Shown here piece by piece: positions 36,701-48,734 of a stretch of DNA of 64,000 bases (positions are counted from its first letter, which is position 1; every line of letters starts with the position of its first letter). Source of the stretch: Pogostemon cablin (taxonomy: Eukaryota > Streptophyta > Magnoliopsida > Lamiales > Lamiaceae). The stretch covers positions 29,925,405-29,989,404 of the forward strand of contig CM042975.1 in assembly GCA_023678885.1 (NCBI GenBank). Direction: 5' to 3'. The notes below the pieces were generated by a model. That model searched no databases. It was not told the DNA's origin and saw nothing but the letters and a program-made list of their open reading frames with translations. Position numbers and translations under genes: made by a program.

Positions 36701-37614
36701 AATGAAATGAAATTCCTTTACTGAAATCCACCCAATTAATTTTTAAATCTTATACTAATTCTTGAAATTAAATTAAATAACGACACATATGGTGTAAATT
36801 TGTAATCATGGCCTCCCCGCCAAGATACGGGTCAGGTTATCTCTAAGCCCGATTCACTTGGTGGAGAGATCATCTCCAACCCTCTAGTCGGTGTTTTATA
36901 TGGTGTCTATTCTCAATTGTTGCTCTTGATCAATCTAATCTCCAACATTAAATCATTGTTCTATTATTTCAATTAGATTTGTTCGAATTTACAAATTGAA
37001 TTATACGTTACTACTAAAATACCATATTAATGTTTGCTACCCCATGTGAAACGAGGTTTATTTGGTATTTTTTTAATGACATAAACTTTTTATTATGATA
37101 AATTACATTGTCTCAAATATAAAATACTTACCACCACTTTCTTTAATTTCAACTCATTTTTATTATCACTTTTAAAAAAAATTAAAATTAAAATCACCAG
37201 AAAAATAATCTCAATATAATAAAAAATAATTTTTTTTAAATACAAAAATAATAGAGGCTCAGATCTAGGGTACGAATCCGGCATCAAGAACTCAACTACC
37301 CCATGGCTGCGAAATCACCGGTTGCACCCGATATTCCAATATCATGTGCATCCGGGTCGCCCCGTCGTATACGGGTCGATACTCCTCAAATGCCATAATC
37401 ATAAGGTTAGGGAGGTCGAGCTGTGACCCCCCTTACTTCCTTAATTAAAGCCCCCGTGTTATTAAATTACTTACCTTATTTAAATTACTTTCGTATTTAA
37501 CACTAACAAAACCTAGTCACACACATCACAACTTTCAAATTAGCGATCACATCAATTCACAACTTCCAAGTTAGCGATCACAACAATCTGATACATTATC
37601 AACTTCCTTATTTC
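36700..37614. other. Intergenic with second upstream repeat unit
   Basis: 36700-36835 repeats 33780-33965. A GC-richer patch at 37297-37430 (GCATCCGGGTCGCCCCG, GTATACGGGTCG) is not recognised. Otherwise AT-rich. The next unit is a Copia LTR. Confidence 0.5.
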
Positions 37615-39089
37615 TGTTGGAAAGAAAGGATATTGCAGAAATAGTGCTGCTGCACTTGGATGGATATCAGAGAGATATATATGAATTTTTTAATATTTTT
37701 TTACTTGTCTTTCAGTACTTGGGTTACATGGTATTTATAGACTCCACAATACATAAACTTTTCCAACTTCCTGAAACAACATTAAATAGATACTTGAATC
37801 ATGAACCATCATTAATTTGCAAATTATATTCTCAACACCCCTTCTTAATTTGCAATCTTTAGAATGTCTCCGGTTTGCTGAAATCTATCAACTTGGATTG
37901 CCTTTGTGAGAAAATCAGCATACTGCTCCTTTGTACCAACAAACTCCAACTTGATTTCTCATTTGTTCATCATATCTCGTATGAAATGATGACGTAACTC
38001 AATGTGCTTGCTTCTTGAATGAAAGACCGGATTTTTGGTCATAGCAATCGCTGACATATTGCCACAACAGATAGTTGTAGGCTCCTTTTGAATTTCCTGC
38101 AGGTCTGCCAATAACCTTCTCAACCAAATTGCTTCACAAGCTGCTTCCGAAGCGGCAATATACTCTGCTTATGCCGACGATAGTTTGCTTCTTAGAACTC
38201 CATGAAACGATGTTAGTTCCAAGAGAAAATAAATATCCTGAAGTGCTTTTTCTGTCATCCAAAGATCCTCCCTAATCACTATCAGTGTAGCTAATCAATT
38301 TACTATCATCTTCTTTCACATATTTGATCCCCATTTTCCTTGTGCCTTGCAAGTATCGCAAGACTCTTTTTGCTGCTGCAAAATGAAGCTTACTAGGTTC
38401 ATTGAGGAACCTTGAGATCAAACCAATGTCGGGCCTTGTGTTGGTGAGATAAATCAAGGAACCAACAAGACTCCTATACAATTTTGCATCAAAATTTCCA
38501 GCACCATCATCCTTCCTCAACTTATCACTTACAGCAATGGGTGAAGAAATTGGATTGCATTTCTCCATGTGAAATTTTTTCAAGAGATCTTCCATGTACT
38601 TCTCTTGAGAGATGAAAATTTCTCCTTTATTTTGATGAAAATACTTCATCACTCCCAAATCTGTCATTTCAAATTCGTTCATCATCCTCCGCTTGAAATT
38701 TTCAACTAAGCTCATATTAGTTCCCATGTAGATCAAGTCATCTACATAGATGCACACGATCAAGAAATCATGATCTCTTCACATATAGAGAGGGTTCGTT
38801 AGGACTTCGATGGAATCCATTCTTGAGAAAATAACCATCAATTTTGCTGTTCCAAGCTCTTGGAGCTTTCTTGAGTCGATAAACCTTATCTTTCTTTCCT
38901 TTGATACAAAATCCTTGAGGTTGCTGAACATACACCTCCTCTTCTAGCTCTCAATTAAGAAAAGCAGATTTAACATCAAGTTGAAACACTTGAAGCTCCA
39001 ACTGTGCTGCTAAAGCAAGAACAACACGGATAGTTTCCATTCGAACAACCGGCACAAACATTTCATTGAAATCGATTCCGGGTTGTTGC
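37615..39089 (-). mobile_element. Copia element A: RT 3' half, RNase H and 3' LTR
   Basis: Minus strand. The sequence begins inside RT (QQPGIDFNEMFVPVVRMETI, then FQLDVKSAFLN). It continues through YVDDLIYMG, NEFEMTDLGVMKYF and RYLQGTRKMG to TDSD with several stops and frameshifts. It then passes a purine tract into an LTR at 37837-37615 (TGTTGAG...CCAACA, 223 bp). The upstream half of its pol was separated by insertion of element C. Dead copy. Confidence 0.85.
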
Positions 39090-39542
39090 TGTAGGAGTAA
39101 AAGGTTGGAGGTATATGTGTAGGTATTTGTGGACGGATGTAGGAATTGGTGAGTTGGGTAGACAAAATATGACAAAGGAATTTGAGGGAGAGAACACAAG
39201 GTTTTAGAAATGAACTTCACTTAATTTTGTTTGGTTGTGTACAACTTTAAAATGTTACACCATCAACCTATTTATACTATCCAATGGTAGAATCTCTAAT
39301 ATTCAAGATAATTCTACTAAGCTCTAACTAATCTAGATATTTCACTTATATTTGATCACATGTTTTTTTAGATTTTTCTTACACTACATTATTCTAGATA
39401 TTCTTTCTCCTTTTCCTTAATTTCCCATTCTAGAGAATTCTAGTTTACAACTATCTCCACCATTCTAGAGCATTCACATCTTCTATATTATTCTAGTATT
39501 CTTTTGTCATTTCACATGCAAAATTAAGTTTACTATCCAACA
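39090..39542 (-). mobile_element. 3' LTR of Copia element C
   Basis: On the minus strand it starts TGTTGGATAGTAAAC right after the tract AAGAGGGGG and ends TTACTCCTACA, 453 bp. It abuts element A's RT at GCAACAACCCGGAATCG, so C inserted into A. Confidence 0.85.
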
Positions 39543-39549
39543 CCCCCTC

Positions 39550-41240
39550 TTAAGCTTGATTTTGTATTCCAAGCATACTTCGTAATCTTGCGAACTCTTC
39601 ATATTTGAGCGGCTTCGTGAAAATGTCGGCTACTTGATCTTGTGATTTGACGTACTCCAATTGAACTTCTTTCTTTGTTATGTATTCTCTGATGTAGTGG
39701 AAGCGAGTATCTATGTGCTTACTCCGATTATGGAATATCGGATTCTTTGCCAATGTAATCGCCGACTTGTTGTCCACACAAATTCTCGTCGGTGTCTCTT
39801 GTGTCCATCCGAGCTCCCGTAAAAAATTTATGAGCCATATAGCATGGCAAACACTGGATGTGGCGGCTACATACTCGGCTTCACATGTAGACAATGTGAC
39901 AATTGGTTGCTTCTTCAACATCCAAGTGAAAGCGGTGTCTCCCATGAAGAACACAAATCCACTTGTACTTTTTCGATCATCATTATCTCCAGCCCAATCA
40001 CTATCACTATAGCCCACAAGCTCATAGTTATTAGTATTTGAATAAAGTAGGCCATAGTCTAGCGTACGTTTGAGATATCGAAGAATCCTCTTTTCCGCCT
40101 TCAAGTACGTTGTGGTTGGCTTCTCTATAAATCTACTCACAAGCCCTGTTGCGTAGAGTATATCTGGCCTCGTGCAAGTTAAGTACCTTAGGCTTCCAAC
40201 CAAACTTTTAAAGAGCGTCGGATCCACTTTTTCTCCATCTTCATGCTTGGATAGTTTACTTCCAGACTCCACTGGGGTGTTTATTGGCTTGCAATCTTCC
40301 ATTTTGAACTTCTTGAGGATCTCCTTCGTATAACCTTCTTGTGTAATGAAGATTCCTTCCTCAAGCTGCTTGACTTCAACTCCAAGATAATATGCCATGA
40401 GCCCAATATCCGTCATCTCAAACTCTTCAGTCATGGCCTTCTTGAACTCCTCAAACATTTTTGTGTTGTTTCCTGTGAATATAAGATCATCCACATACAA
40501 GCACACAATTAAGACATCATCACCTTTGATTTTGACGTATAGGATATGCTCATGTGGGCACTTGGTGAAACCATTCTTCTCCAAGTACTTGTCAATCCTG
40601 CTATTCCATGCCCTTGGTGCTTGCTTTAATCCATATAGGGCCTTCTTCAACTTCAATACCTTTTCTTCTTGCCCTTTCACCTCGTAGCCTGGTGGTTGCT
40701 TGATGTAGACTTCTTTATCAAGTACCACATTCAAGAAGGCTGACTTCACGTCCATCTGATAGATTTTTCATCTGTTTTGGGCTGCAAGAGAAATGATTAG
40801 TCTGATAGTTTCTAGTCAGGCGACAGGAGCGAATACCTCATCATAGTCGATTCCGGCTCTTTGACTATATCCTTTGGCGACAAGCCTTGCTTTGTATCTC
40901 TCTACTTCACCCTTGGAGTTCTTCTTTGCTTTATACACCCACTTGACTCCAATGGCCTTATAATCTTTAGGCAACGTTGCAAGCTCCCATGTATCATTCT
41001 TCACAATGGCCTTAATTTTCTCGTCCATTGCATCTCTCCATCTCTTGCTTTGTGTAGCCTCCTCAAAATTTACTGGCTCACAATCAGCAAATAAACAAAG
41101 TAAGGTGAGATCTTCTAACCTTTTAGTGTCTTCATAGATCTCATGTAGGCTCCTCACACGCGATGCGCTTCTTTCATTCAGGAAGGATGGTGGCGAGTCT
41201 CCAACTTCTCTTGCTTGTGAAGCGGGTGGAGTCACTACCT
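39550..41240 (-). pseudogene. Copia element C pol (RT to RNase H)
   Basis: Minus strand. From 41240 the RT start is readable (WRDAMDEKIKAIVKNDTWEL, YKARLVAKGYSQRAGIDYDE) to a stop at 40818-40816. A TGA stands where the family has an arginine codon, consistent with a CpG transition. From 40755 a 401-residue open segment covers MDVKSAFLN, LYGLKQAPRAWN, the catalytic YVDDLIFTG, RYLTCTRPDI, then RNase H (VGYSDSDWAGD, STCEAEYVA) to the stop at 39550. The open part is well preserved, so the insertion is fairly young. Gag, protease, integrase and the 5' LTR are missing. Confidence 0.9.
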
Positions 41241-42690
41241 TTAGAATGTCTCTGGTTTGCTGAAATCTATCAACTTGGATTGCCTTTGTGAGAAAATCAG
41301 CATGCTGCTCCTTTGTACCAACAAACTCCAACTTGATTTCTCCTTTGTTCACCATATCTCATATGAAATGATGACGTAACTCAATGTGCTTGCTTCTTGA
41401 ATGGAAGACCGGATTTTTGGTCATAGCAATCGCTGACATATTGTCATAGCAGATAGTTGTAGGCTCCTTTTGAACTTGCTACAGGTCTGCCAATAACCTT
41501 CTCAACCAAATTGCTTCACAAGCTGCTTCCGAAGCGGCAATATACTCTGCTTCCGTCGACGATAGAGCAATGGACTTTTACTTCTTAGAACTCCATGAAA
41601 CGATGTTAGTTCCAAGAGAAAATAAATATCCTGAAGTGCTTTTTCTGTCATCCAAAGATCCTCCCCAATCACTATCAGTGTAGCCAATCAATTTACTATA
41701 ATCTTCTTTCACATATTTGATCCCCATTTTCCTTGTGCCTTGCAAGTATCGCAAGACTCTTTTTGCTGCTGCAAAATGAAGCTTACTAGGTTCATTGAGG
41801 AACCAAACTTACAGCTTGGACAATGTCAGGCCTTGTGTTGGTAAGTTGAGGAAGCTTTCTCCATGGCTTTTCTCCAAACTTCCTCCTTTTCTGCAACATC
41901 AAAACAATGAGGTTCACAAGAAAATAAAGCAAAATCAGAAGTCTCATAAATTTCTCGTAAGGACCGGGTATTTCTTATTGGTGAATTTGGACTTAAATCC
42001 ACTTGATTAGAAGATCAGATTCGTGATCTTCTTCTTCAAGCTTTGAAGTATCATAAAAATCACTTTGCGCTATCAATCTGGATGATTTTTCTTCCCATAT
42101 CCATGATGCCATTTCATCGAAAATGACATCTCGAAGGATTATATAGGCGATATCCCTTCGACTCGTCACTATAGCCTACAAGGATAAGTTTCTCACTCTT
42201 TTGATCAAATTTATCTCTATTAGGAGTAGAGATATGAGAATACGCAATGCTGCCAAAAATTCAATTGGTTTCTTTTTGTGCCAAGCTTCAAATGGAGTTC
42301 GATTACGAACAACTTTCGTCGGACATCGATTTAGCAAATAAATAGCTGTATGAACAACCTCAGCCCAAAAAACTTTTGGCAAATTCTTTCCAATCATCAT
42401 GCTTCTAGCCATCTCAACAATTGTGCGCTCGGCAACACCGTTTTGTTGAGGACTTCTTCTAATAGTTAGCTGCCTGTGAATCCCATTGTTTTTTCAATAT
42501 TCCATAAATGGTGTGAAAATAAACTCACCTCCACTTTATTTGATAGCTTGATTGCTTTTCCACAACAACTTTGAATTTCAGAAATGTAGAAAATGCTTCT
42601 GACTTGTCAAGCACAAGAATATGGTGATTGGGCTTCCAGAAATTCATGCAGACATCTTCAAGAACTCTATCTCTTGGAGGCAAAAGGTAC
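41241..42690 (-). mobile_element. Copia element B: integrase part joined to RNase H end
   Basis: Minus strand, same family as element A: 41241-41790 is nearly identical to 37862-38400. An integrase core remnant (about 42690-42176, for example MARSMMIGKNLPKVFWAEVV and YLLNRCPTKVV) is followed, after loss of the RT region near 41800-42100, by the end of RNase H. At 41240 the RNase H tail (FVGTKEQHADFLTKAIQVDR...DILK) runs in frame into element C's pol, making a chimeric open frame (41355-40816). Many stops; not functional. Confidence 0.8.
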
Positions 42691-42699
42691 TTCATTTTA

Positions 42700-43060
42700 T
42701 TTGATTTCTACAATGTGTACGATGTATGGTGATTCAGATTCAGAGGGCAAGTGGAATAAATTGGTGGAATTGGCGGTGATGCTGAGGGAAGGGAAGGTCG
42801 ATTTGGATGATTTGGTGAGCAAGAGTACATCCACACACAAGATGGTGATTTGGCGAGCCGACGGTCGTGATTGAACCGGATGGTACGTTCGGAGAGTGCG
42901 GAATGAGGATCAGAAACTGGAAGTGCAGCTCTCAGTACGCATTAAACGGAGGCTGGAATGTCTTTTGTGATAGAAACAAATTGGAACAAGGAACGACTAT
43001 TAAGGTCTGGTCATTCCAGAACAACCACAAACGCTGTCTTGCCTAATTGGATTGATGTCA
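42700..43060 (+). pseudogene. B3-domain gene, internally deleted copy 2
   Basis: The N-terminal part (MYGDSDSEGKWNKLVELAVM, then LREGKVDLDDLV) is intact to STSTHKMV at about 42842. It then jumps to the middle of the B3 domain at about 42868 (IEPDGTFGECGMRIRNWKC, reading on to VWSFQNNHKRC). About 550 bp present in copy 1 are missing, and the join is out of frame (stop at 42872-42874). Interestingly the N-terminal part reads cleaner here than in copy 1. The 5' flank is Copia element B. Confidence 0.8.
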
Positions 43061-44270
43061 TGCTTTAATTAAACATGGATCACTACTGTAAATTCTGATT
43101 TTATTCATTTGTTTTTTTAATGTAGAAAGTTGCTTTAGTATTTGTTTTAATGTAGAAAGTTGCTTTAGTTAAACATAGATGACTATAAATTCTGATTTTA
43201 TTTGTTTCAATGTAAGGTGAAGATTTATTTTGGTTTTATGTCTATCTATATATCACATTTAAATATATATTTTGTAGCTCTTGATGTAGTTGGTAAATTG
43301 ATGCTCAAAATTTCATTTGCATTATTATATTATCAACAAAAATATTAATTTCTCCATTCTCAAAAACGTTTCTCAGCTTCTGTTTCGAATGATTGATCTG
43401 TAATAGCACCAATCCAATCTTTAAGGCATATTAGTCTACCAACCTCCTAATAGATCTTCCTATTTGACTGCCAAATTAATTAATTCAGACCTCAATACTA
43501 GTCACTCAAAACATACATGGACTAAGCCTAATTAATGCTTCCTTCTCACCTTTGCAATACTGATGAGTCATGATCAGAAAACAAGATGTATGCTATGGTG
43601 TTTAATTCATATTTTTGATGTTTATGTTTACCTCTTCAATATTTAGACCAAAGGTGCTCTGACCACAAGGAAAGTCTTAGGATAATTTGCCTTTGTCTTT
43701 ATTAAGTTAAACTTAAATAGTAATTAGTATTCTAAAACAGTCAACCCAAAAAATAGTGTTCTAACAACAAATCAGTATATCATAGTGTTAGATTCCTAAA
43801 GAAATAATTTTTTCATAACAAGAGTTAATGCTCCACATATGAATGGATTGATTCAATCGGGAGGGAGTAGTATCCTGATATTGAGTCACTCTTGTTTTTA
43901 TTTTATTTTTTATTATTATTATAGTGTATCATTAAAATTGAGTGGTTAATTGTAACGAGATATTGAGTCACCCTTGTATGTTCATAATAAGTTGTTATTT
44001 TTTATATTATCACTTTTTATTTAGTGTTGATATTTTGTGAATTTGGTTATATTTTATAGTGTATACGTACTCTCTTTAGCTAGAGCCCAGGAGGCCAAAT
44101 TGGAAGGAGCCCAAGGTCTTATGAGTTTTGGGCCTAAAAATATAACAAGCCCAACCCATCTGGTTTCCCCTAAATCATATATCATATTATTCTCCTACCC
44201 ATCTTCAACCGGCAGTGAGTATAGTTTCACCAGAACAACCTTACTCCGATGATAGCAGTATCGGAAAATT
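43061..44270. other. B3 3' flank copy and intergenic
   Basis: 43061-43265 repeats the B3 3' flank. The remainder is AT-rich. At about 44079-44160 several GCCCA/TGGGCC motifs cluster without an adjoining ORF. Confidence 0.5.
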
Positions 44271-44930
44271 AGGTAGTGCATGAGTCGATTTAAGTATTTG
44301 TTAGGCACTGATGAAGGCAAACATATTGTTGAATCTGATGTTTCTACTCTAAATTAAGTAAATCCCAAGTCACTCTATTTCGTAAATAGGCAACTGTTTT
44401 AGTGGATAATTTTGTTTCTCTTGCCATTGTAGAAAAATTGACATTACCACAAAGAGTTTTAGGGTGTATATTGGGAATAGGGCTATCTCGTTTGAATCAG
44501 TTATAGGCCCCAGATGTGATTTTGGGGGTAGAATGGTTGAAAGGTCATTGCAGACTATAATGACTAATGAGATGATAATGAAGTTGAAAGGTAAATTCGA
44601 TCAGTCAATTGGAAGGTTTTATTTACAATAGTAAGGTGCCTGGAATATTAAAACGCCCAGATTAATCTCCAGCCATGTTCATTCAAGATTTTCCAAAAGA
44701 TCTGTTAACTGAGTATTCTCAGATCCCAAGGAATTATTGCTGTGTTATTTGTTGGGAGGATACCTAACACTTGTTAGCAGCATCTTTTGTAGTGGGCTGA
44801 AAAATGCACCAAGGGAAGAGGTGTAAACGCCACTGGAAAGGGTTTGAAGGAAAAGAAAACAGCTCTGTTCACAATTGCTCACCTTGAGGACAAGGAGATT
44901 TTTAAAGGGAATTATAATGATACAGTCAGC
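44271..44930. other. Degenerate coding-like stretch, unidentified
   Basis: This segment is less AT-rich than its flanks and reads as broken protein-like phrases on the plus strand (for example LPQRVLGCILGIGLS, and near 44800 a lysine/glycine-rich stretch) separated by stops. It may be a decayed retroelement or gene. I cannot assign it. Confidence 0.3.
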
Positions 44931-45029
44931 CCACTTTCCTCTTCTTTTTTTTTTTTTTTTAACAGCGCAAAGTTGAGTACAAGGGTACTCATCCCTTACG
45001 ACAACAAGAGAGAAAAAACATCAAATATA

Positions 45030-45490
45030 TTCCCTCCGTCTAAGAGGTCTTTTTACTTTTTTGCACATGGATTAAGGAGTATTATTATTTAAATGTGTAG
45101 TGGAATTATATCCTAAAATTAAACCTATAAAACCTAGGTCTATAAACCCTAGGTGTACAGAGATGTACCGGTACTTCACTCGATTTTAAACTCCTAACAA
45201 AATACTCACCCCGTCCTACACTTATATTCACACTTTTCGTTTTTGTTCGTCTCACACTTATGTTTACCACCAAAAAATGAAACTTCAAATCAACCAACAA
45301 CCTCAAAAGTTATTTTAACTTCAAAAATATCACTCTCACCTAACACATATAATATACTTTATGATTTATTTATTATCAAAAAATACAACAATACCCCCTA
45401 AAAATACAACAATATCAACTTTTCTTAAACTCCGTATCGACCCTGCAGCCAGTGAATATTGAACATAAGTTTGGGGATGGAGGGAGTATA
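45030..45490. mobile_element. Stowaway-like MITE ends
   Basis: ATTCCCTCCGTCTAAGAGG at about 45033 is a Stowaway-type end. CCCGTCCTACACTTATATTC (about 45212) and ATAAGTTTGGGGATGGAGGG (about 45464) form a second facing pair. At least one complete and one partial element seem to be present; borders are approximate. Confidence 0.5.
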
Positions 45491-46009
45491 TAGTAACTAA
45501 ATTTTACAATGTGAATTGCATATTCATTAGTTACTAAAAGTAACTGCCCTCAATTTAATCGGTACAAAATAAATTTATAATAATTTCTTAATTCATCCCA
45601 AATTTTAGTTATATCTCTCTGCATGTATATAATCGAGTGCGTAATAAGACATTTCTTGTGATCTTTAACAATTTTATATTTGTCCGCTATTAAGAAATGA
45701 AAAAAAAAAACAAGCTATAAACTTTAGTTTAACTTGTCCAAACAAATCGATTTATCACGAAAAAAAAAAGTGACAATCTACAAACTTTAGTTTAACTTGT
45801 CTAAACAAATCGATTTAGAAATAAAAAAAAAAATTGACAATAATTCGGATGTAACGCTAGTGGAGTATTAACAACCATTTCAAAGGTGAAGAATGATTCT
45901 GCCCATCTCCAACTCCATCCTCCTCTCCAAAACTCAACTTTTCTAAATCTTAATTTATATAATTAATTTGGTTCTTTTGTTGATTTTCAGCTCTTTATTA
46001 ATTTAGGCA
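45491..46009. other. Intergenic, no gene seen
   Basis: AT-rich. A phrase of about 65 bp (ACAAACTTTAGTTTAACTTG) is doubled at 45715-45835. Confidence 0.5.
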
Positions 46010-46176
46010 AAAGCTCCTGTGCGCCCGGGGACACGGAAAGATGCTCCGTGTCCCCTCCAATCCTATTTAAACCTATGTATTGCTAGGTGTTTAAATTGTA
46101 AAGGGGCATGAAAATTGTAAAGGCGCACGGAATGTGTTCCGTGCGCCCGGGTGCACAAGAGCCTCACTCATTAATT
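46010..46176. mobile_element. Small MITE with GCTC(C/T)TGTGC ends
   Basis: Left end GCTCCTGTGCGCCCGGG, right end CCCGGGTGCACAAGAGC. The interior matches the fragment at 29744-29872. No coding capacity; target duplication not clear. Confidence 0.65.
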
Positions 46177-46457
46177 TAACTACCATCTTAACTTATTTAC
46201 GTATGTGATTAATATAATTGACGGCAGTTACTTTGGCCAGGAAGCCAAAACCCATATTATATATATAATGAAAATATTGCAATTTAGTTGGTAACATTTA
46301 TTCTAAACAGAATCCACTTGCCGTGAACCTCCTGAATGCGCCGCTCCCAATGAAGGTCGTGAACCTCCTGAAATCGCCGCTCCAATGATGGTGATGGGAC
46401 AAAAAGGTAATTAGCTGATTTTAATTTTTTTTTCTTTGCTTTAATTTACTCAAAGAT

Positions 46458-47338
46458 CACTACAGCATAAGTCACATTAAATAACACTTCATGATAACAC
46501 TTTAAATTATGTAACACAAAATGGTAATACTTTTTAAATTATTATCATAAGTAAAATTTTTGTAACACTTTTTACCTAAGTAACACATACATGTAACACT
46601 TTTCTATTATGTAACACACGCATATAACACTTTTATTTATATAACACATTTTATATAACACTTTTATAAAAGTAACACTATTATATAACACTTATACATA
46701 AGTAACATTTTTAACTAACACTTTTACATAAATAACTTATTTACATAACATTTTAAAATAATAATTTATTACTCCATATTTATGAATATTATTAAAAAAA
46801 TTATATATAATATATATTACGCATATCTAAAAAAATATATTACATATTTTTTATAATTTTTTAATATGAATAAATTAGATTAATATAATTATATAATATA
46901 AAATATATACACTTCATGAAATATATTTTATTTAATATTTTTTTAAAAAAATTAGTTATAAAATTAAAAAATATGTAAATTAGTACTGAAAAATATTTTA
47001 AATTATATTTACTAACATCTTACGTTAACGGTTAGAATATTTAAATATAAGAATTTTATTTAATGAAGAAAAAAAATTTGAAGTGTATAAGAACATAAAT
47101 ATATAATATTCGTTAAGATTAATGAGTTAGCTAAGTTGTTAGATGACATGAAATCTAACACATAGGTCAAAGGATCAAACCCATGTACTATATTAAAAAA
47201 ATGTGCTACATAAGACAATAGGTTATAGGGGCAAAAGCGACACTTAACATTTTTTACGTGTTACATAAAGTCATTTATGTTGTAATGTAGGTAATATTTT
47301 TTACGTGTTACATAAAGTCAGTCATTTATATTGTAGTG
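46458..47338. mobile_element. Non-autonomous CACTA element, 881 bp
   Basis: Starts CACTACAGCATAAGTCAC and ends TCATTTATATTGTAGTG, with exact target duplication GAT (46455-46457 and 47339-47341). The left 300 bp is an array of GTAACACTTTT-type motifs and the right end carries matching inverse ACGTGTTACATAAAGTC motifs twice, so the subterminal repeats differ from the GCAACGGAAT family. No ORF. Confidence 0.85.
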
Positions 47339-47341
47339 GAT

Positions 47342-48734
47342 GTTAATTATGTTTTTACGATTTTGGATTGGAATTTGAAGGTTTAAGCAAAAGAGGGAGA
47401 AGAAACTTGCTGTTTTTAATCCAATGAAAATATGGTTGAATGAGAGAGCCAAAAACCCATATATATATATATGACCCACCCTCAAAACTTTTATATTAAT
47501 AAATAAAAAATTTTAAATTTATATACTTTTCTTTCTGATAGTTTATTTATCTAATTAAAAAAAAGTACTATAAAAATTTATATATTTATAAAAAAAAACA
47601 CCTATACCTATTAGATAGTTATTTATTATATTTTTGTTGTAGATAATTATTAACTTTTATAATATTTTTATAATATTTTTTAATGTTGGGATATTATAAA
47701 AAAAATTGTGAAATATTTGTGTCTCTATACATATCTTTATAACACAAACATTTTTTTTAATAGTATTTATTGTTAAACCATTTCGGTAACAAAATTTCCT
47801 CAAGTTTCCTTTTCAATATCCCTATTATATATTGGCAACTTGTTCATCAACATAATATTGATCAAACTCGTACATTTTAATCTAATTATTAATTGACTAG
47901 AACATTCTAGTCATAAAATAGAGAGTAATATTACTTTAGAGAAGCTTTTATCATAAAATTCAGGTATTTAAATTTAAACTTCCATATGTTTATTGGGAAA
48001 AATGCACTTTTGATCTCATACGAAATATCTTATTTCACTTTTGGTCCTTAACCTTTTTTTTTGTCCCAAAAGTCACAATTTTAGTCCCAACCGTTAATTG
48101 TTGGATGGAAAACGTCAACGTAATAAAAAAAATTGAAAATAATAAAAAACATTAACTAATAATTTAAAAAAAAAAATAATTATATCTATATCTATATCTA
48201 TATTGAGGCACCTATTTTCCCTCTCAATTTTTAGGGAATAGTTTTTGCACTTAATAAGAATTATCACCCTTATATTATATAGTATGTTTTCTTTTATTAT
48301 TTATAGTATATTATAATATTAATTAATTATGTACATTAATAACCATAATTAATTGATAATATTTATATTAACAATTGTTATGTTTAATTACTATTATTAT
48401 TTATTTATTATTATTGTTGTTGTTTAGATATATTTTATATATTTTTTTTCGATTACAGAATTTAAAAGATACCCTATATATCATGTAATTAATATATGTT
48501 TATTATCTTTATTTTTAAGGTTAATATATGTTTATTATCTTTATTTTTAAGAGTGAGTATTTTGTCCTTATTTATTATTTTTTATTTATTTATTATTATT
48601 ATTGTTGTGGTTGTTGTTATATAGATATGTTTTATTTATTTTTTTCGATGACAAAAACTTTAAAGATACCCTATATGTCATGTAATTAATATATGTTTAT
48701 TATCTTTATTTTTAAAAGTGAGTATTTTGTCGTT
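47342..48734. other. Intergenic, repetitive AT-rich
   Basis: No gene. The phrase TTAATATATGTTTATTATCT with TTTATTTTTAAG recurs several times from 48490 on and again at 49430-49800, suggesting a dispersed tandem array interrupted by MITE insertion. Confidence 0.5.

Noticed and set aside
37617..37862. 81-codon plus-strand ORF
   Set aside because: Lies entirely within the LTR of Copia element A on the other strand.
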